DNA of 64,000 nucleotides from Polynucleobacter sp. MWH-UH2A (GTDB lineage: Bacteria > Pseudomonadota > Gammaproteobacteria > Burkholderiales > Burkholderiaceae): NCBI RefSeq assembly GCF_018687195.1, contig NZ_CP061321.1, positions 310,001-374,000 of the forward strand, given 5' to 3'. Both the position numbers and the translations under genes were made by a program. Shown piece after piece: positions 54,276 through 63,898 of this stretch. Every line of letters starts with the position of its first letter. Within the stretch, counting starts at the first letter, position 1. Under the pieces are notes generated by a model. That model was not told the origin of the DNA. It searched no databases and saw only the letters and a program-made list of their open reading frames with translations.

Positions 54276-55472
54276 TCAGACTTCACTTGTCTTGCGATAT
54301 TGGAGGCCAAGCCAGATGAGTGCAATTGCCGTAATCGTAGCGGGAATGAGTGATCCTAAATTCAGAATATCCCAGCCTTGGGAGGTAATAAGGGCGCCAG
54401 ACCCAAAGGAAGTAAATGCCATCGTGCCGAAAACAAAGAAATTAATTGCCGCCTGAGCTTTGTCACGTTCATTTGGTTTATAGGCTGTCATAGCCAATGA
54501 GGTGGAGCCGGTGAATAGAAAATTCCAGCCCACACCAAGTAAAAAGAGGGCAATGAAAAATTGATGCAGATCAGTGCCACTCAGGGCGATAAAAATACAA
54601 ATGAAATTGAGGCTGACACCGAGCCCCATGATTTTGAGGGCGCCAAAACGTTGGATAAGTGTCCCTGTAAAAAAGCCGGGCGCGAACATGCCAATGACAT
54701 GCCACTCTAGTACCAAGGCAGTGTCTGAAAAGGGTAAGCCACAAATTTGCATCGCCAATGGTGTGGCTGCCATGAGGAGGTTCATAACGCCATAACCCAG
54801 TGCTGCGCCGATGACCGCTACTAGAAACACAGGTTGGCGCAAGATGCTATTAAGGGGTCTGCCATCGGAGAGTGCATGTTGGGTTTTAAATTCTTCAGGA
54901 AAATGAATGAACTGCATCACTACTATCCCGATGAAGGCTGCAATAGACAAAGTGAGATAAGCGCCTAAGAAGGCGGTCTCAAACAAATTGCGAGTCCATG
55001 AGGCGAGATTAGGTCCGATGACGGCGCCCAAAATACCGCCCGCTAAAACCCATGAGACAGCCTTATCTCTCTGGCTCACTTCAGTGAGCTCTGCTGCCGC
55101 AAAACGATAGAGCTGACCATTCGCACTGTAATAACCAGCGATAAATGTCCCTAGGACTAATAACCAGAAGTTTTTGCTCAGGGCTGCATAAGCGCAAAGC
55201 AGGGCTGACAAAGCAGCCACCAATAGTCCAAGTTGGAAGGAAATTTTCCGTCCAAAGTGATTTTGTGACTTTGCTACCAGAGAGGTGGAGAAAGCCGCGC
55301 CGACAACATAGCCCATGACTGGCAAGGTTGCCATCCAGTTAGCGGGGGCCAGGCTATAGCCAACTAGACCGTTAATAGCGATAAAAGTGACATTATTGGT
55401 CAGAAATAAGCCCTGGCAAATAATGAGCAATATCAGGTTCTTATTGAGGAGGGGGTGCTGGTTGCTGGGCAT
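54276..55472 (-). CDS. MFS transporter
   Basis: The 398-residue protein has about twelve membrane helices in two halves, with a loop between helices 2 and 3 (SLVAKSQNHFGRKISFQLG) fitting the MFS GxxxDRxGRR-type position. It resembles YbfB/YajR-like permeases of unknown substrate. It is probably an exporter, but nothing nearby identifies the substrate. Confidence 0.85.
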   Translation of the reverse strand: MPSNQHPLLNKNLILLIICQGLFLTNNVTFIAINGLVGYSLAPANWMATLPVMGYVVGAAFSTSLVAKSQNHFGRKISFQLGLLVAALSALLCAYAALSKNFWLLVLGTFIAGYYSANGQLYRFAAAELTEVSQRDKAVSWVLAGGILGAVIGPNLASWTRNLFETAFLGAYLTLSIAAFIGIVVMQFIHFPEEFKTQHALSDGRPLNSILRQPVFLVAVIGAALGYGVMNLLMAATPLAMQICGLPFSDTALVLEWHVIGMFAPGFFTGTLIQRFGALKIMGLGVSLNFICIFIALSGTDLHQFFIALFLLGVGWNFLFTGSTSLAMTAYKPNERDKAQAAINFFVFGTMAFTSFGSGALITSQGWDILNLGSLIPATITAIALIWLGLQYRKTSEV

Positions 55473-55676
55473 GGCTTGCAGTTTACGAGGAAATGACTGC
55501 CGCTGCCGTCTCGGTGGATTCCCTTAAATTGGGCTCTATATGCGGTTTTTGGATGAAAAACCTCAATGAATGCCAATCCTGATGATTTAAAATTGAACCC
55601 TCGCCTCATTGGCAAAAGTGTGCGTTTTAACGATAAAACACACTAACTAAAAGTGCTTTGCAAAATGCGGAATATG

Positions 55677-55703
55677 AGAGTGGCAGGGTAAAAACCTGAC
55701 TCT
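55677..55703 (+). promoter_or_regulatory. Hairpin in the icd leader
   Basis: AGAGT and ACTCT, then CAGG and CCTG, form a nine-pair stem with a GG bulge and a seven-base loop. It lies 29 bases before the icd start. The leader then shows a good GAGGAAA binding site. Whether the hairpin affects expression is unknown. Confidence 0.3.
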
Positions 55704-55732
55704 GTAAATTTATCAATATTGAGGAAACGTTA

Positions 55733-57967
55733 ATGGCTTCAGAGAAATCAAAGATTATTTACACGCTGACAGACGAAGCGCCGCTTTTGGCGACTTGCGC
55801 ATTTTTGCCAGTTATTCGTACTTTCACAGCGCCAGCTGGAGTAGAGATTGTGAAGAGCGATATCTCTGTTGCCGCGCGTATTTTGGCTGAGTTCTCTGAC
55901 TGTTTAACAGATCAGCAAAAAGTTCCAGATAATTTGGCCGAGTTAGGCAAGATGACTTTGCAGCCAGATACCAACATTATTAAGTTGCCAAACATTAGTG
56001 CTTCTGTGCCGCAGTTGGTTGCAGCAATTAAAGAGCTGCAAAACAAGGGTTACAAGATCCCTAACTTCCCAGATGATCCTAAGACAGATGAAGAAAAGGC
56101 GATTCGTACTCGCTACTCTAAGTGCTTGGGCAGTTCTGTGAACCCAGTTTTACGTGAAGGTAACTCTGACCGTCGTGCACCACCCGCTGTAAAGCGCTAT
56201 GCACGCAAGAACCCTCACTCCATGGGTGAGTGGAGCCAAGCTTCCCGCACACACGTTTCCCATATGCATGGTGGCGACTTCTACTCCAGCGAGAAGTCCA
56301 TGACGATGACTAAGGCTTGTGATGTGAAGATGGACTTGGTTACTAAGAGTGGCAAAACTATTGTTCTAAAACCAAAAGTCTCTTTGCTTGCCGGTGAAAT
56401 CATCGACAGCATGTACATGAGCAAAAAAGCTTTGTGCGAGTTCTACGAAAAAGAAATTGAAGATGCGTATAAGACTGGCATGATGTTGTCCTTGCACGTC
56501 AAGGCAACCATGATGAAGGTGTCACACCCGATCGTATTTGGTCACGCTGTGAAGATTTTCTATAAAGACGCTTTTGAAAAGCATGCGAAGTTGTTTGAAG
56601 AGTTGGGCGTGAATGCCAACAACGGTATGAGCAGCTTGTATGACAAGATTAAAACTCTGCCTGAGTCTAAGCGTGAAGAAATCATTCAGGATTTGCATGC
56701 ATGTCATGAGCACCGTCCTGCATTAGCGATGGTAGATTCAGCAAAAGGCATTACTAACTTACACTCTCCAAGTGATGTGATTGTGGATGCGTCGATGCCA
56801 GCGATGATTCGTGTGGGTGGCAAGATGTGGGGCGCAGATGGTCGTTTGCACGACACCAAGGCTGTAATCCCTGAAAGTACCTTTGCGCGTATCTATCAAG
56901 AAATGGTTAATTTCTGCAAGACACATGGTAATTTCGATCCAAGAACCATGGGCACCGTGCCAAACGTAGGCTTGATGGCTCAACAAGCAGAAGAGTACGG
57001 TTCTCACGACAAGACATTTGAGATTCCAGAAGCTGGCGTGGCTCGTATCGTTGCTGATGACGGTACTGTATTACTTGAGCAAAATGTGGAAGAGGGTGAT
57101 ATCTGGCGTATGTGCCAAGTAAAAGATGCCCCAATTCGTGATTGGGTCAAGTTAGCGGTTAATCGTGCGCGCCTCTCGAATACGCCAGCCGTATTCTGGT
57201 TGGATGAGTACCGTCCGCACGAAGCTGAGTTGATTAAGAAAGTAAAAACCTATCTGAAAGACTATGACCTTGAGGGCGTGGATATTCAGATCATGTCTCA
57301 AACTCGTGCAATGCGTTACACCCTTGAGCGTGTGATTCGTGGCAAAGACACCATTTCTGTAACCGGTAACATCTTGCGCGACTACTTAACTGACTTGTTC
57401 CCAATTATGGAATTAGGAACCAGCGCTAAGATGCTCTCGATTGTTCCATTGATGGCTGGTGGCGGCTTGTTTGAAACAGGTGCTGGTGGTTCCGCACCAA
57501 AACATGTCCAACAGTTAGTGGAAGAAAACCACTTGCGTTGGGATTCGCTAGGTGAGTTCTTGGCTTTAGCGGTATCCCTTGAGGACATCGGCGATAAGAC
57601 GGGCAATCCGAAAGTGAAAATCTTGGCTCGCACTCTAGACGAAGCTACTGGTAAGTTGTTGGATAACAATAAGTCTCCTTCTCCACGTACTGGTGAGTTG
57701 GATAACCGTGGTAGTCAGTTCTACTTGGCGATGTATTGGGCAGAAGCATTGGCCAATCAAACCGAAGATAAAGAGCTGCAAGCGTATTTCGCGCCTTTAG
57801 CTAAATCTTTGGCTGAAAATGAGCAGAAGATTGTCACAGAGCTTAAAGCGGTTCAAGGTAAGCCAGCAGACATTGGTGGTTATTATGTTGCTGACTCCGA
57901 GAAATGCAAAGCGGTTATGCGTCCAAGCACAACCTTCAATGCTGCACTTAAAGCTGCAAGAGCATAA
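55733..57967 (+). CDS. icd: Monomeric NADP-dependent isocitrate dehydrogenase
   Basis: The 744-residue length is typical of the monomeric IDH-II family, unlike the roughly 415-residue dimeric enzyme. Recognisable stretches include [22 protein letters not shown] near residues 143-164 (in two parts), SHMHGGDFY, and [20 protein letters not shown]. It oxidises isocitrate to 2-oxoglutarate in the citric acid cycle. GAGGAAA precedes the ATG, and a strong terminator follows. It stands as a single-gene unit. Confidence 0.95.
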   Translation: MASEKSKIIYTLTDEAPLLATCAFLPVIRTFTAPAGVEIVKSDISVAARILAEFSDCLTDQQKVPDNLAELGKMTLQPDTNIIKLPNISASVPQLVAAIKELQNKGYKIPNFPDDPKTDEEKAIRTRYSKCLGSSVNPVLREGNSDRRAPPAVKRYARKNPHSMGEWSQASRTHVSHMHGGDFYSSEKSMTMTKACDVKMDLVTKSGKTIVLKPKVSLLAGEIIDSMYMSKKALCEFYEKEIEDAYKTGMMLSLHVKATMMKVSHPIVFGHAVKIFYKDAFEKHAKLFEELGVNANNGMSSLYDKIKTLPESKREEIIQDLHACHEHRPALAMVDSAKGITNLHSPSDVIVDASMPAMIRVGGKMWGADGRLHDTKAVIPESTFARIYQEMVNFCKTHGNFDPRTMGTVPNVGLMAQQAEEYGSHDKTFEIPEAGVARIVADDGTVLLEQNVEEGDIWRMCQVKDAPIRDWVKLAVNRARLSNTPAVFWLDEYRPHEAELIKKVKTYLKDYDLEGVDIQIMSQTRAMRYTLERVIRGKDTISVTGNILRDYLTDLFPIMELGTSAKMLSIVPLMAGGGLFETGAGGSAPKHVQQLVEENHLRWDSLGEFLALAVSLEDIGDKTGNPKVKILARTLDEATGKLLDNNKSPSPRTGELDNRGSQFYLAMYWAEALANQTEDKELQAYFAPLAKSLAENEQKIVTELKAVQGKPADIGGYYVADSEKCKAVMRPSTTFNAALKAARA

Positions 57968-58051
57968 AGGCGAATGCACCAACTGTAAGCATTAGGTAGA
58001 AGCCATAATAATTTCTAATATTAATTAGAGTTATTATCAAAAGGCGAACTC

Positions 58052-58080
58052 AAGGCAAACCTTCGGGTTTGCCTTTTTCT
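58052..58080 (+). terminator. Intrinsic terminator after icd
   Basis: AAGGCAAACC and GGTTTGCCTT pair perfectly around the stable tetraloop TTCG, followed by a T-rich run. Confidence 0.9.
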
Positions 58081-58104
58081 TTTTAAAGTTCCGCAATAGA
58101 CAAA

Positions 58105-58512
58105 ATGCCAAAACCCAAAGATCTAGTCGAGTTAAGTTATCTGAGCGAAGCAGTCTCAGATATGTCTTTTCTTGGCTTAATGCGTCTTCTGGAGTCTGCA
58201 CGAATCTTTAATCAAAAAAATGGTGTGACTGGCATTTTGTTTTATGACAACCAGCAATTTGCGCAAATTATTGAGGGTGAGCGCGCCAATGTCATGAAAG
58301 CGTGGAAACGCATCCAGGAGGATGATCGCCATCATCGGGTCGAATTATTGGAGATTCGTGAGATTTCAGAGCGGAGTTTTCCAGAATGGCTCATGCGCTT
58401 TTATGGTGGAGAAACACTCATACGAGACTATCCAGTATTGGCGGGCATGGTTGCTGGCATGGATAAGCATAGCTTGTTGCTACTAAATAAGATCCGTGCA
58501 GCCCGCGGTTAA
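58105..58512 (+). CDS. BLUF-domain blue-light sensor protein
   Basis: The 135-residue protein is essentially a single BLUF domain. Tyr12, Asn36 and Gln54 keep the spacing of the flavin photocycle residues Tyr21, Asn45 and Gln63 of AppA, and FAQIIEGE is the family motif. It binds FAD and changes hydrogen bonding on blue-light exposure. There is no output domain, so it must act through a partner. The C-terminal helices may mediate that. It stands between icd and msrP with its own short leader. Confidence 0.85.
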   Translation: MPKPKDLVELSYLSEAVSDMSFLGLMRLLESARIFNQKNGVTGILFYDNQQFAQIIEGERANVMKAWKRIQEDDRHHRVELLEIREISERSFPEWLMRFYGGETLIRDYPVLAGMVAGMDKHSLLLLNKIRAARG

Positions 58513-58564
58513 TCTAAGGTCAGCAATAAATTGCTATCAGTAGCAAAATAGACCTATTACCTTA

Positions 58565-59539
58565 ATGGGGTCTACCATGCGTTTTATAGATAAAACCATA
58601 CTTGCCAGTGACATTACACCTAGAGCTGTTTTTGAAAATCGCCGTTCCTTAATTAAATCCGCTGCAGCAGGCAGCTTTGGGTTAGCTTTGGCGCCTTGGT
58701 TTTCTCGTCAGGCCCTTGCATCAAGCCCAGAAAAGTTGGCCGCTACTTTAAATCCAGCGTATAGCGTTAAAGAAGAGCCAACGCCATATAAGTATGTCAC
58801 CAGCTATAACAATTTCTATGAGTTTGGCACTGATAAGTCCGATCCCGCCGCTTATGCAAATACCCTACAGACAAAACCGTGGACCATCTCGATAGAGGGA
58901 TTGGTAAAAAAGCCTCTCACCCTTGATATGGATGCTTTATTAAAGTTAGCCCCGATTGAAGAGCGCATCTATCGTTTACGTTGTGTAGAAGGTTGGTCCA
59001 TGGTAATTCCATGGGATGGGTATTCCTTATCAAAGTTGATTAATAAGGTAGAGCCTTTAGGGTCAGCAAAGTATGTTGAATTTATTTCTTTGGCAGATCG
59101 CAAACAGATGCCGGGAGTTAGTAGCAATATTCTCGATTGGCCCTATCGCGAAGGATTGCGCATGGATGAGGCAATGAATCCATTGACCTTGCTTACCTTG
59201 GGTTTGTATGGAGAGGTATTGCCAAAGCAAAATGGCGCTCCTGTGCGGATTGTGGTGCCATGGAAGTATGGCTTCAAGAGCGCTAAGTCGATTGTGAAAA
59301 TTCGCTTCACCGAAGAGATGCCAAAGACCAGCTGGAGTCAGTTTGATTCTCGGGAGTATGGTTTCTACTCCAATGTCAATCCACAGGTTGATCACCCTCG
59401 CTGGAGTCAAGCAACTGAGCGACGCATCGGTGACCCCAAAGGTATGTTTGCACCCAAAATCAAGACCCAAATGTTTAATGGCTACGCTGAACAAGTGGCC
59501 AGTATGTATGCGGGCATGGATCTAAAAAAATACTACTGA
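58565..59539 (+). CDS. msrP: Protein-methionine-sulfoxide reductase, molybdenum catalytic subunit
   Basis: The 324-residue protein is of the sulfite oxidase fold. It has a twin-arginine signal ([18 protein letters not shown], residues 25-42), the molybdenum-ligating Cys140 in [11 protein letters not shown], and the long C-terminal [17 protein letters not shown] ending. MsrP (YedY) repairs oxidised methionines in periplasmic proteins. The membrane haem partner MsrQ is not seen in this window. The start is an ATG at 58565 or the ATG four codons later. Confidence 0.9.
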   Translation: MGSTMRFIDKTILASDITPRAVFENRRSLIKSAAAGSFGLALAPWFSRQALASSPEKLAATLNPAYSVKEEPTPYKYVTSYNNFYEFGTDKSDPAAYANTLQTKPWTISIEGLVKKPLTLDMDALLKLAPIEERIYRLRCVEGWSMVIPWDGYSLSKLINKVEPLGSAKYVEFISLADRKQMPGVSSNILDWPYREGLRMDEAMNPLTLLTLGLYGEVLPKQNGAPVRIVVPWKYGFKSAKSIVKIRFTEEMPKTSWSQFDSREYGFYSNVNPQVDHPRWSQATERRIGDPKGMFAPKIKTQMFNGYAEQVASMYAGMDLKKYY

Positions 59540-59544
59540 ACACC

Positions 59545-60108
59545 ATGAATCAACTGAAATCTCTATTGTTTGTCTGCTTTGTCATTGCCTTACATTCGCC
59601 AATCCATGCCGAAGAGTCTTCGGTAAAAACGATTCCTTCTCTTGATGTGCCTCGTTACATGGGAACTTGGTATGAGATTGCAAAATTCCCAAACTGGTTT
59701 CAGAAAAAATGCGTCAGTAATACGCAAGCAGTTTACTCAGTTAGACCAGATGGCAATCTCAAGGTATTAAATAGTTGTAAAACTGCTGATGGAGAGATCT
59801 CCCAGGCTGAAGGAACAGCAAGACAGCTGGGTGCAAAAGATTCGCCAAAACTGGAAGTGCGATTTGCTCCCGCATGGCTATCCTTTTTGCCCATGGTTTG
59901 GGGTGATTATTGGGTGATTGATTTGGATACGCAATATCAGGTCGCAGCGGTCAGTGATCCTAGAAGAGAATATTTGTGGGTTTTGTCTAGAGCCCCACAG
60001 ATAGATAAAAAGACCTATGATGCATTGTTGGAGCGCCTGCACAATCAACAATTTGATATTCGCAAGCTGGAGCTCACTCAGCAAGCGATGTCGCTACAGA
60101 AAAATTAA
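59545..60108 (+). CDS. Lipocalin family protein (Blc-like)
   Basis: The 187-residue protein has a signal peptide (about 22 residues, ending in HAE) and the lipocalin GxW motif as MGTWYEIAKFPNW. The strand YWVIDLDTQYQVAAVSDP comes later. It lacks a lipobox cysteine at the cleavage site, so it is probably soluble in the periplasm, unlike E. coli Blc. It may carry lipids or haem-like ligands. It follows msrP by five bases, suggesting joint expression in envelope stress. Confidence 0.85.
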   Translation: MNQLKSLLFVCFVIALHSPIHAEESSVKTIPSLDVPRYMGTWYEIAKFPNWFQKKCVSNTQAVYSVRPDGNLKVLNSCKTADGEISQAEGTARQLGAKDSPKLEVRFAPAWLSFLPMVWGDYWVIDLDTQYQVAAVSDPRREYLWVLSRAPQIDKKTYDALLERLHNQQFDIRKLELTQQAMSLQKN

Positions 60109-60109
60109 A

Positions 60110-61033
60110 TTGAGCATACTTTCCCTGCCTCCTGGTATCGAGGTATTCGAACGCGGCTGGCTTTCGGCCAACAATATTTTTCACTATGGTGAAAATGATG
60201 TTTCATTGGTTGATAGTGGATATTGCGCTCATCAAGCCATGACGATGAATTTGACGCGTAATGCATTAGAAAAACATGGGTTAACAACTTTGAATAAAGT
60301 TGTTAACACGCATTTGCATTCTGATCATTGTGGCGGCAATGCTGCTCTGAAGAAAGAATTTGATTGCCAAATCTATATACCTGCTGCTGAAGCTGAAGCA
60401 GTGCGTGATTGGAATGTGGATTTACTGAGTTATCAAAATTTAGGGCAAGACTGTCCGCAGTTTCGTTTTGATCAGTTATTAATTCCAGGTCAGCGCATTA
60501 CGCTTGGGCGATATGTTTGGGATATCTTGGCTGCACCAGGGCATGATCCTCATTCAGTGATGTTGTTCCAAGAGCAATATGGCATATTGATTTCTGCAGA
60601 TGCATTGTGGGAAGAGGGATTTGGTGTAGTTTTTCCTGAGATGTGGGGTGAGTCGGGGTTTGAGGAAGTCGCGCAAACCTTAGATCTAATAGAAGACTTA
60701 CCCATCTCTTTGGTCATTCCTGGGCATGGAAAGCCTTTTATAGATGTTGCTACGGCATTGGCTACGGCAAGGACTCGACTAGATTATTTGGCGTCGGACC
60801 CTGATAGAAATGCTCGACATGGCGCGAAAGTCTTGCTGAAATATAAATTATTAGATTGGCGCAACAAAGAGCTTGCATTAGTAAATCAATGGATCTCTGA
60901 GACTCCTGCATTAAATAGTGCCGCAAAGCAGCTCAATATGAGTATGGATGAATTTAGTGCATGGCTTACTCAGGCTTTGGTAAAGTCTGGCGCTGCCACA
61001 ATCGAGGATAATTGCTTAGTTGATAAAGCTTAA
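60110..61033 (+). CDS. MBL-fold metallo-hydrolase
   Basis: The protein of about 307 residues has the zinc motif HLHSDHCGG and later APGHDPHSV, SADALWEEGFG and IPGHGKPF, the standard metal ligands of metallo-beta-lactamase-fold hydrolases. The TTG at 60110, one base after the lipocalin stop, is chosen because upstream in-frame codons lie within that gene. A C-terminal region of about 80 residues beyond the fold is helical. Function within the superfamily (glyoxalase II-like, thioesterase, lactonase) is open. Confidence 0.8.
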   Translation: MSILSLPPGIEVFERGWLSANNIFHYGENDVSLVDSGYCAHQAMTMNLTRNALEKHGLTTLNKVVNTHLHSDHCGGNAALKKEFDCQIYIPAAEAEAVRDWNVDLLSYQNLGQDCPQFRFDQLLIPGQRITLGRYVWDILAAPGHDPHSVMLFQEQYGILISADALWEEGFGVVFPEMWGESGFEEVAQTLDLIEDLPISLVIPGHGKPFIDVATALATARTRLDYLASDPDRNARHGAKVLLKYKLLDWRNKELALVNQWISETPALNSAAKQLNMSMDEFSAWLTQALVKSGAATIEDNCLVDKA

Positions 61034-61063
61034 AGTAATCATAAAAAGATAATTAGAGGACAT

Positions 61064-61834
61064 ATGGAACATACGGTTTTAGTAACTGGCGCAACTGCTG
61101 GATTTGGCGAAGCTACTGCTAGACGTTTTTTGGCGCATGGACATAAGGTGATTGCGGTGGGAAGAAGGCAAGAACGCCTTGATGCTATCAAAGCCTCTTT
61201 GCCTGCAGATCAACAGAAAAAAATCCTTACCTTAGCTGTTGATGTTTGCGATAGTGCCAAAGTAGATAAGCTGGCTAGTGCATTGCCAGCAGAATTTGCG
61301 AATGTGTCTGTATTGGTCAATAACGCCGGCCTGGCCTTAGGCCTTGAGCCTGCACACCAAGCATTTCTGAGTGATTGGGATCGAATGATTGATACCAACA
61401 TTAAAGGTTTGGTGCATATGAGCCGCGCATTTTTACCGGGCATGGTTGAGCGTAAGCGTGGTCATGTGATTAACCTTGGCTCTGTAGCAGCTAATTATCC
61501 TTACCCTGGTGGCAATGTATACGGTGGTACCAAAGCATTTGTGAAGCAATTTAGCTTAAATTTACGTGCAGATTTAATTGGTACCCCTGTGCGTGTGACT
61601 TGCATTGAGCCTGGTATGTGTTCGGGTACCGAGTTTTCAAATGTGCGCTTTAAGGGCGATGATGACAAAGCTGGCAAAGTCTACACTGGTGTGAAAGCAT
61701 TGAGTGCTGATGATGTTGCCGAAGCAATTTACTGGGCAGCCACTTTGCCAAGTCACATGAACATCAATGTATTGGAATTAATGCCGGTTCAGCAAGCCTT
61801 CAATGCATTCAATATTCATCGCGGAGAAGTTTAA
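61064..61834 (+). CDS. Short-chain dehydrogenase (YdfG-like)
   Basis: The 256-residue classical SDR has TGATAGFGEATARRF at residues 8-22, LVNNAGLALG, a catalytic Ser in INLGSVAANYPYPGG, and YGGTK as YxxxK. It closely resembles YdfG, the NADP-dependent 3-hydroxy acid (serine/allo-threonine) dehydrogenase. It follows the MBL gene by 30 bases and is convergent with a DUF2889 gene overlapping by four bases. Confidence 0.85.
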   Translation: MEHTVLVTGATAGFGEATARRFLAHGHKVIAVGRRQERLDAIKASLPADQQKKILTLAVDVCDSAKVDKLASALPAEFANVSVLVNNAGLALGLEPAHQAFLSDWDRMIDTNIKGLVHMSRAFLPGMVERKRGHVINLGSVAANYPYPGGNVYGGTKAFVKQFSLNLRADLIGTPVRVTCIEPGMCSGTEFSNVRFKGDDDKAGKVYTGVKALSADDVAEAIYWAATLPSHMNINVLELMPVQQAFNAFNIHRGEV

Positions 61835-62379
61835 GACTTATTGTCTTGTTCTTTCCGACGGTAAAACTTGGGATAGACGCGCATCACTACTGGTCCGTTG
61901 AAATCCCAAGATTTACAGGTGCCAAGATAAAGGGGTGGCTTGTTTTCATCAGGATCAAATAACGCTCCTGGGATTGCTTGAAAGGCAGCTGTCGCTAAGC
62001 TATTAAGTAGCTCGCGTAAGTGTGTACAGCCTGCAATGCCGCCGAGATGGGTTTGAATCGTTTTTCTCCAGCCCTTGCCTAGGCGTTCGCCAATCAACGC
62101 AGTCATCGGCGGAATAACTTGTGGACATTCGGGATGGGGGTGTCCCACCATCGCCACCTCAATATCCTGAATCACTAATTCAGTATTGAGTGTCACTCTG
62201 ACCCACATGTCATGAAAAGCTTCACCAGGTTGCCAAGTGGTGCCACCAGTTGTAAATGGCGTCGCCTTGAAATCTTTTAAATGCCCCTCAATATCCCATA
62301 AGCCATCTTCCCGTGCATAGCCCTGAAAAGTGATTTCACGGGTATGGAGTGGTGATCTAGGCTTTGGTGATGAGAGCAT
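61831..62379 (-). CDS. DUF2889 family protein
   Basis: The protein of about 182 residues matches the DUF2889 family. SPLHTREITFQGYARED lies near the N-terminus, a WDIEGHLKDFK stretch, and GGIAGCTHLRELL in the C-terminal half. The family is common in proteobacteria and actinobacteria and uncharacterised; it is sometimes linked to aromatic or steroid metabolism. The ATG at 62379 is preferred to one 69 bases upstream because conservation would start near it; the binding site is weak for both. Confidence 0.75.
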   Translation of the reverse strand: MLSSPKPRSPLHTREITFQGYAREDGLWDIEGHLKDFKATPFTTGGTTWQPGEAFHDMWVRVTLNTELVIQDIEVAMVGHPHPECPQVIPPMTALIGERLGKGWRKTIQTHLGGIAGCTHLRELLNSLATAAFQAIPGALFDPDENKPPLYLGTCKSWDFNGPVVMRVYPKFYRRKEQDNKS

Positions 62380-62486
62380 GGTGATGAGCTGAAGAACTAA
62401 TTTGTCTAGTCTTAATGATAATGAATTGAGGCAAAACTTGCCATGCAAGCATGTCTAAACATGCTCTGTAGTATGCTCTGCAGCAT

Positions 62487-63215
62487 ATGGCAAAACCAAT
62501 CTCGCTTGAAAAAATCTTATTTAGCCAAGGCTTTGGCACACGGCGTTATTGCGCAGATTTAGTCTATGCGGATTTGGTAAGAGTGAATGGGGTTTTGGCT
62601 GAAGATCCCGATGAACGAATTTCCACTGAGAGCCTCACTCTCAATGTAGACGGTAAAGATTGGGAATATCACGAGAAGGCCTACATTGCATTTAACAAGC
62701 CTATGAATTACGAGTGCTCTCATAAGACAACACACCACGCTAGTGTCTACAGTCTATTGCCTGCGCCATTTATAGAACGAGGTCTGCAATGCGTGGGGCG
62801 TTTGGATTATGACACTACTGGCTTGCTACTGATTTCGGATGATGGCCAATTTATTCATAAAATGACAACGCCAAAAAAGAATATCGGCAAAGTCTATGAG
62901 ATTACTGCAGCAAGTGCGATTACCCAATCTCAGATTGACCACTTACTCAATGGTGTAGTTTTGGATGATGATCCAAGGCCATGTTATGCCACTGCTTGCC
63001 AACAGGTTTCCGAGAACGTATTGGCAATGACTATTGTTGAAGGAAGATATCATCAGGTAAAACGCATGATGGCTGCGGTTGGTAATCATGTAGCTCAATT
63101 ACACCGTGCGCAAATCGGTGAGTACCTTATGCCAAAGGATTTACCGGAAGGTCAGTGGCGCTGGCTTTATCCAGATGATTTGCGCCTTCTATCTCAAAGC
63201 GTGGATGCTAAGTGA
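62487..63215 (+). CDS. rRNA pseudouridine synthase, RsuA family
   Basis: The 242-residue protein has an N-terminal S4 RNA-binding domain (about residues 5-60, with VRVNG). The catalytic domain contains the nucleophile Asp in GRLDYDTTGLLL, plus KVYEI and EGRYHQVKRMM. It isomerises a uridine, probably U516 of 16S rRNA as RsuA does. Its last four bases overlap the following GTG start (GTGA), coupling it to the pterin dehydratase gene. Confidence 0.85.
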   Translation: MAKPISLEKILFSQGFGTRRYCADLVYADLVRVNGVLAEDPDERISTESLTLNVDGKDWEYHEKAYIAFNKPMNYECSHKTTHHASVYSLLPAPFIERGLQCVGRLDYDTTGLLLISDDGQFIHKMTTPKKNIGKVYEITAASAITQSQIDHLLNGVVLDDDPRPCYATACQQVSENVLAMTIVEGRYHQVKRMMAAVGNHVAQLHRAQIGEYLMPKDLPEGQWRWLYPDDLRLLSQSVDAK

Positions 63216-63505
63216 AGCCTACTCGAGTACCCAGCGATTTTGATTTTGAGAAACATCTTCCCTTGTGGAAACGGGATGCTACAGGTATTGCGATTGAGCG
63301 CAATTTTGTTTTTAAAGATTTTCAGGAAGCGTTTGCATTTATGACGCTATGTGCGCATTACGCTGAAGAAATTGATCATCACCCCGATTGGTCAAATACT
63401 TGGAATCGAGTCAATGTGCGTTTAAGTACTCACTCAGAAAACGCATTAACGCAATTAGACATTGAAATGGCTAAAGCAATGGATGCCTTTGCTGACCAAA
63501 TCTAA
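63212..63505 (+). CDS. phhB: 4a-hydroxytetrahydrobiopterin dehydratase
   Basis: The 97-residue protein has the PCD signature EEIDHHPDWSNTWNRVNVRL with the two active-site His residues. It dehydrates 4a-hydroxytetrahydropterin, a step in recycling the cofactor of aromatic amino acid hydroxylases. No hydroxylase gene is in the window, and a role in other pterin or molybdopterin metabolism has been suggested for orphan copies. The GTG start overlaps the preceding stop. Confidence 0.85.
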   Translation: MKPTRVPSDFDFEKHLPLWKRDATGIAIERNFVFKDFQEAFAFMTLCAHYAEEIDHHPDWSNTWNRVNVRLSTHSENALTQLDIEMAKAMDAFADQI

Positions 63506-63514
63506 ATCTAGAAA

Positions 63515-63730
63515 TTAATGCTCATCACCTTCTTGGTCTTCCTCATTGAGGCTCATCAAGATAGTTGCCAGTAGGCCATAGACCACTTCCGTAGAGATCA
63601 TGCCATCCTCATCTAGCTCGTCAATCAGGTCATTGAGGCAGTCCTCGGTAGGCTCATTGAGTAGAGTCATGGCGCATTCGCAGCCATAGTTAAAGTCTTC
63701 GTCATTTTGGTCTTGGTGATCGTTGGGCAT
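63515..63730 (-). CDS. Small acidic protein, unknown
   Basis: The 71-residue protein is strongly acidic (Asp/Glu-rich ends, DDLIDELDED-like middle) with two cysteines close together (CECAM). It has no signal peptide or membrane segment. I do not recognise it. It is convergent with the pterin dehydratase gene, ten bases away, and has a reasonable AGGATAA-type sequence upstream of its ATG. Possibly a small regulatory or adaptor protein; function unknown. Confidence 0.55.
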   Translation of the reverse strand: MPNDHQDQNDEDFNYGCECAMTLLNEPTEDCLNDLIDELDEDGMISTEVVYGLLATILMSLNEEDQEGDEH

Positions 63731-63834
63731 AGTTATCCTTAATAGAGATCTCAGAATAGCAAATTACTCGATAGCTGCCTACTAAGGCCCTGTCTTGACA
63801 TGGCAAGGCGGACGCAGGTGATAGCCACATTTCA

Positions 63835-63848
63835 TGTGCAATCGCACA
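63835..63848. promoter_or_regulatory. Inverted repeat before the final oxidoreductase gene
   Basis: TGTGC and GCACA form arms around AATC, 50 bases before the start of the iron-sulfur subunit gene. A TTGACA lies at 63795-63800, but no good -10 element is evident at normal spacing. It is a possible operator. Confidence 0.3.
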
Positions 63849-63898
63849 ATTTTGATAATGATTTATAGTAATTTGAAAAATAAAACAGAGGAGATAGC

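Noticed and set aside
59063-59494. 143-codon minus-strand frame
   Set aside because: It is entirely antisense to msrP, whose motifs and length are clear, and its residues look like a shadow translation.
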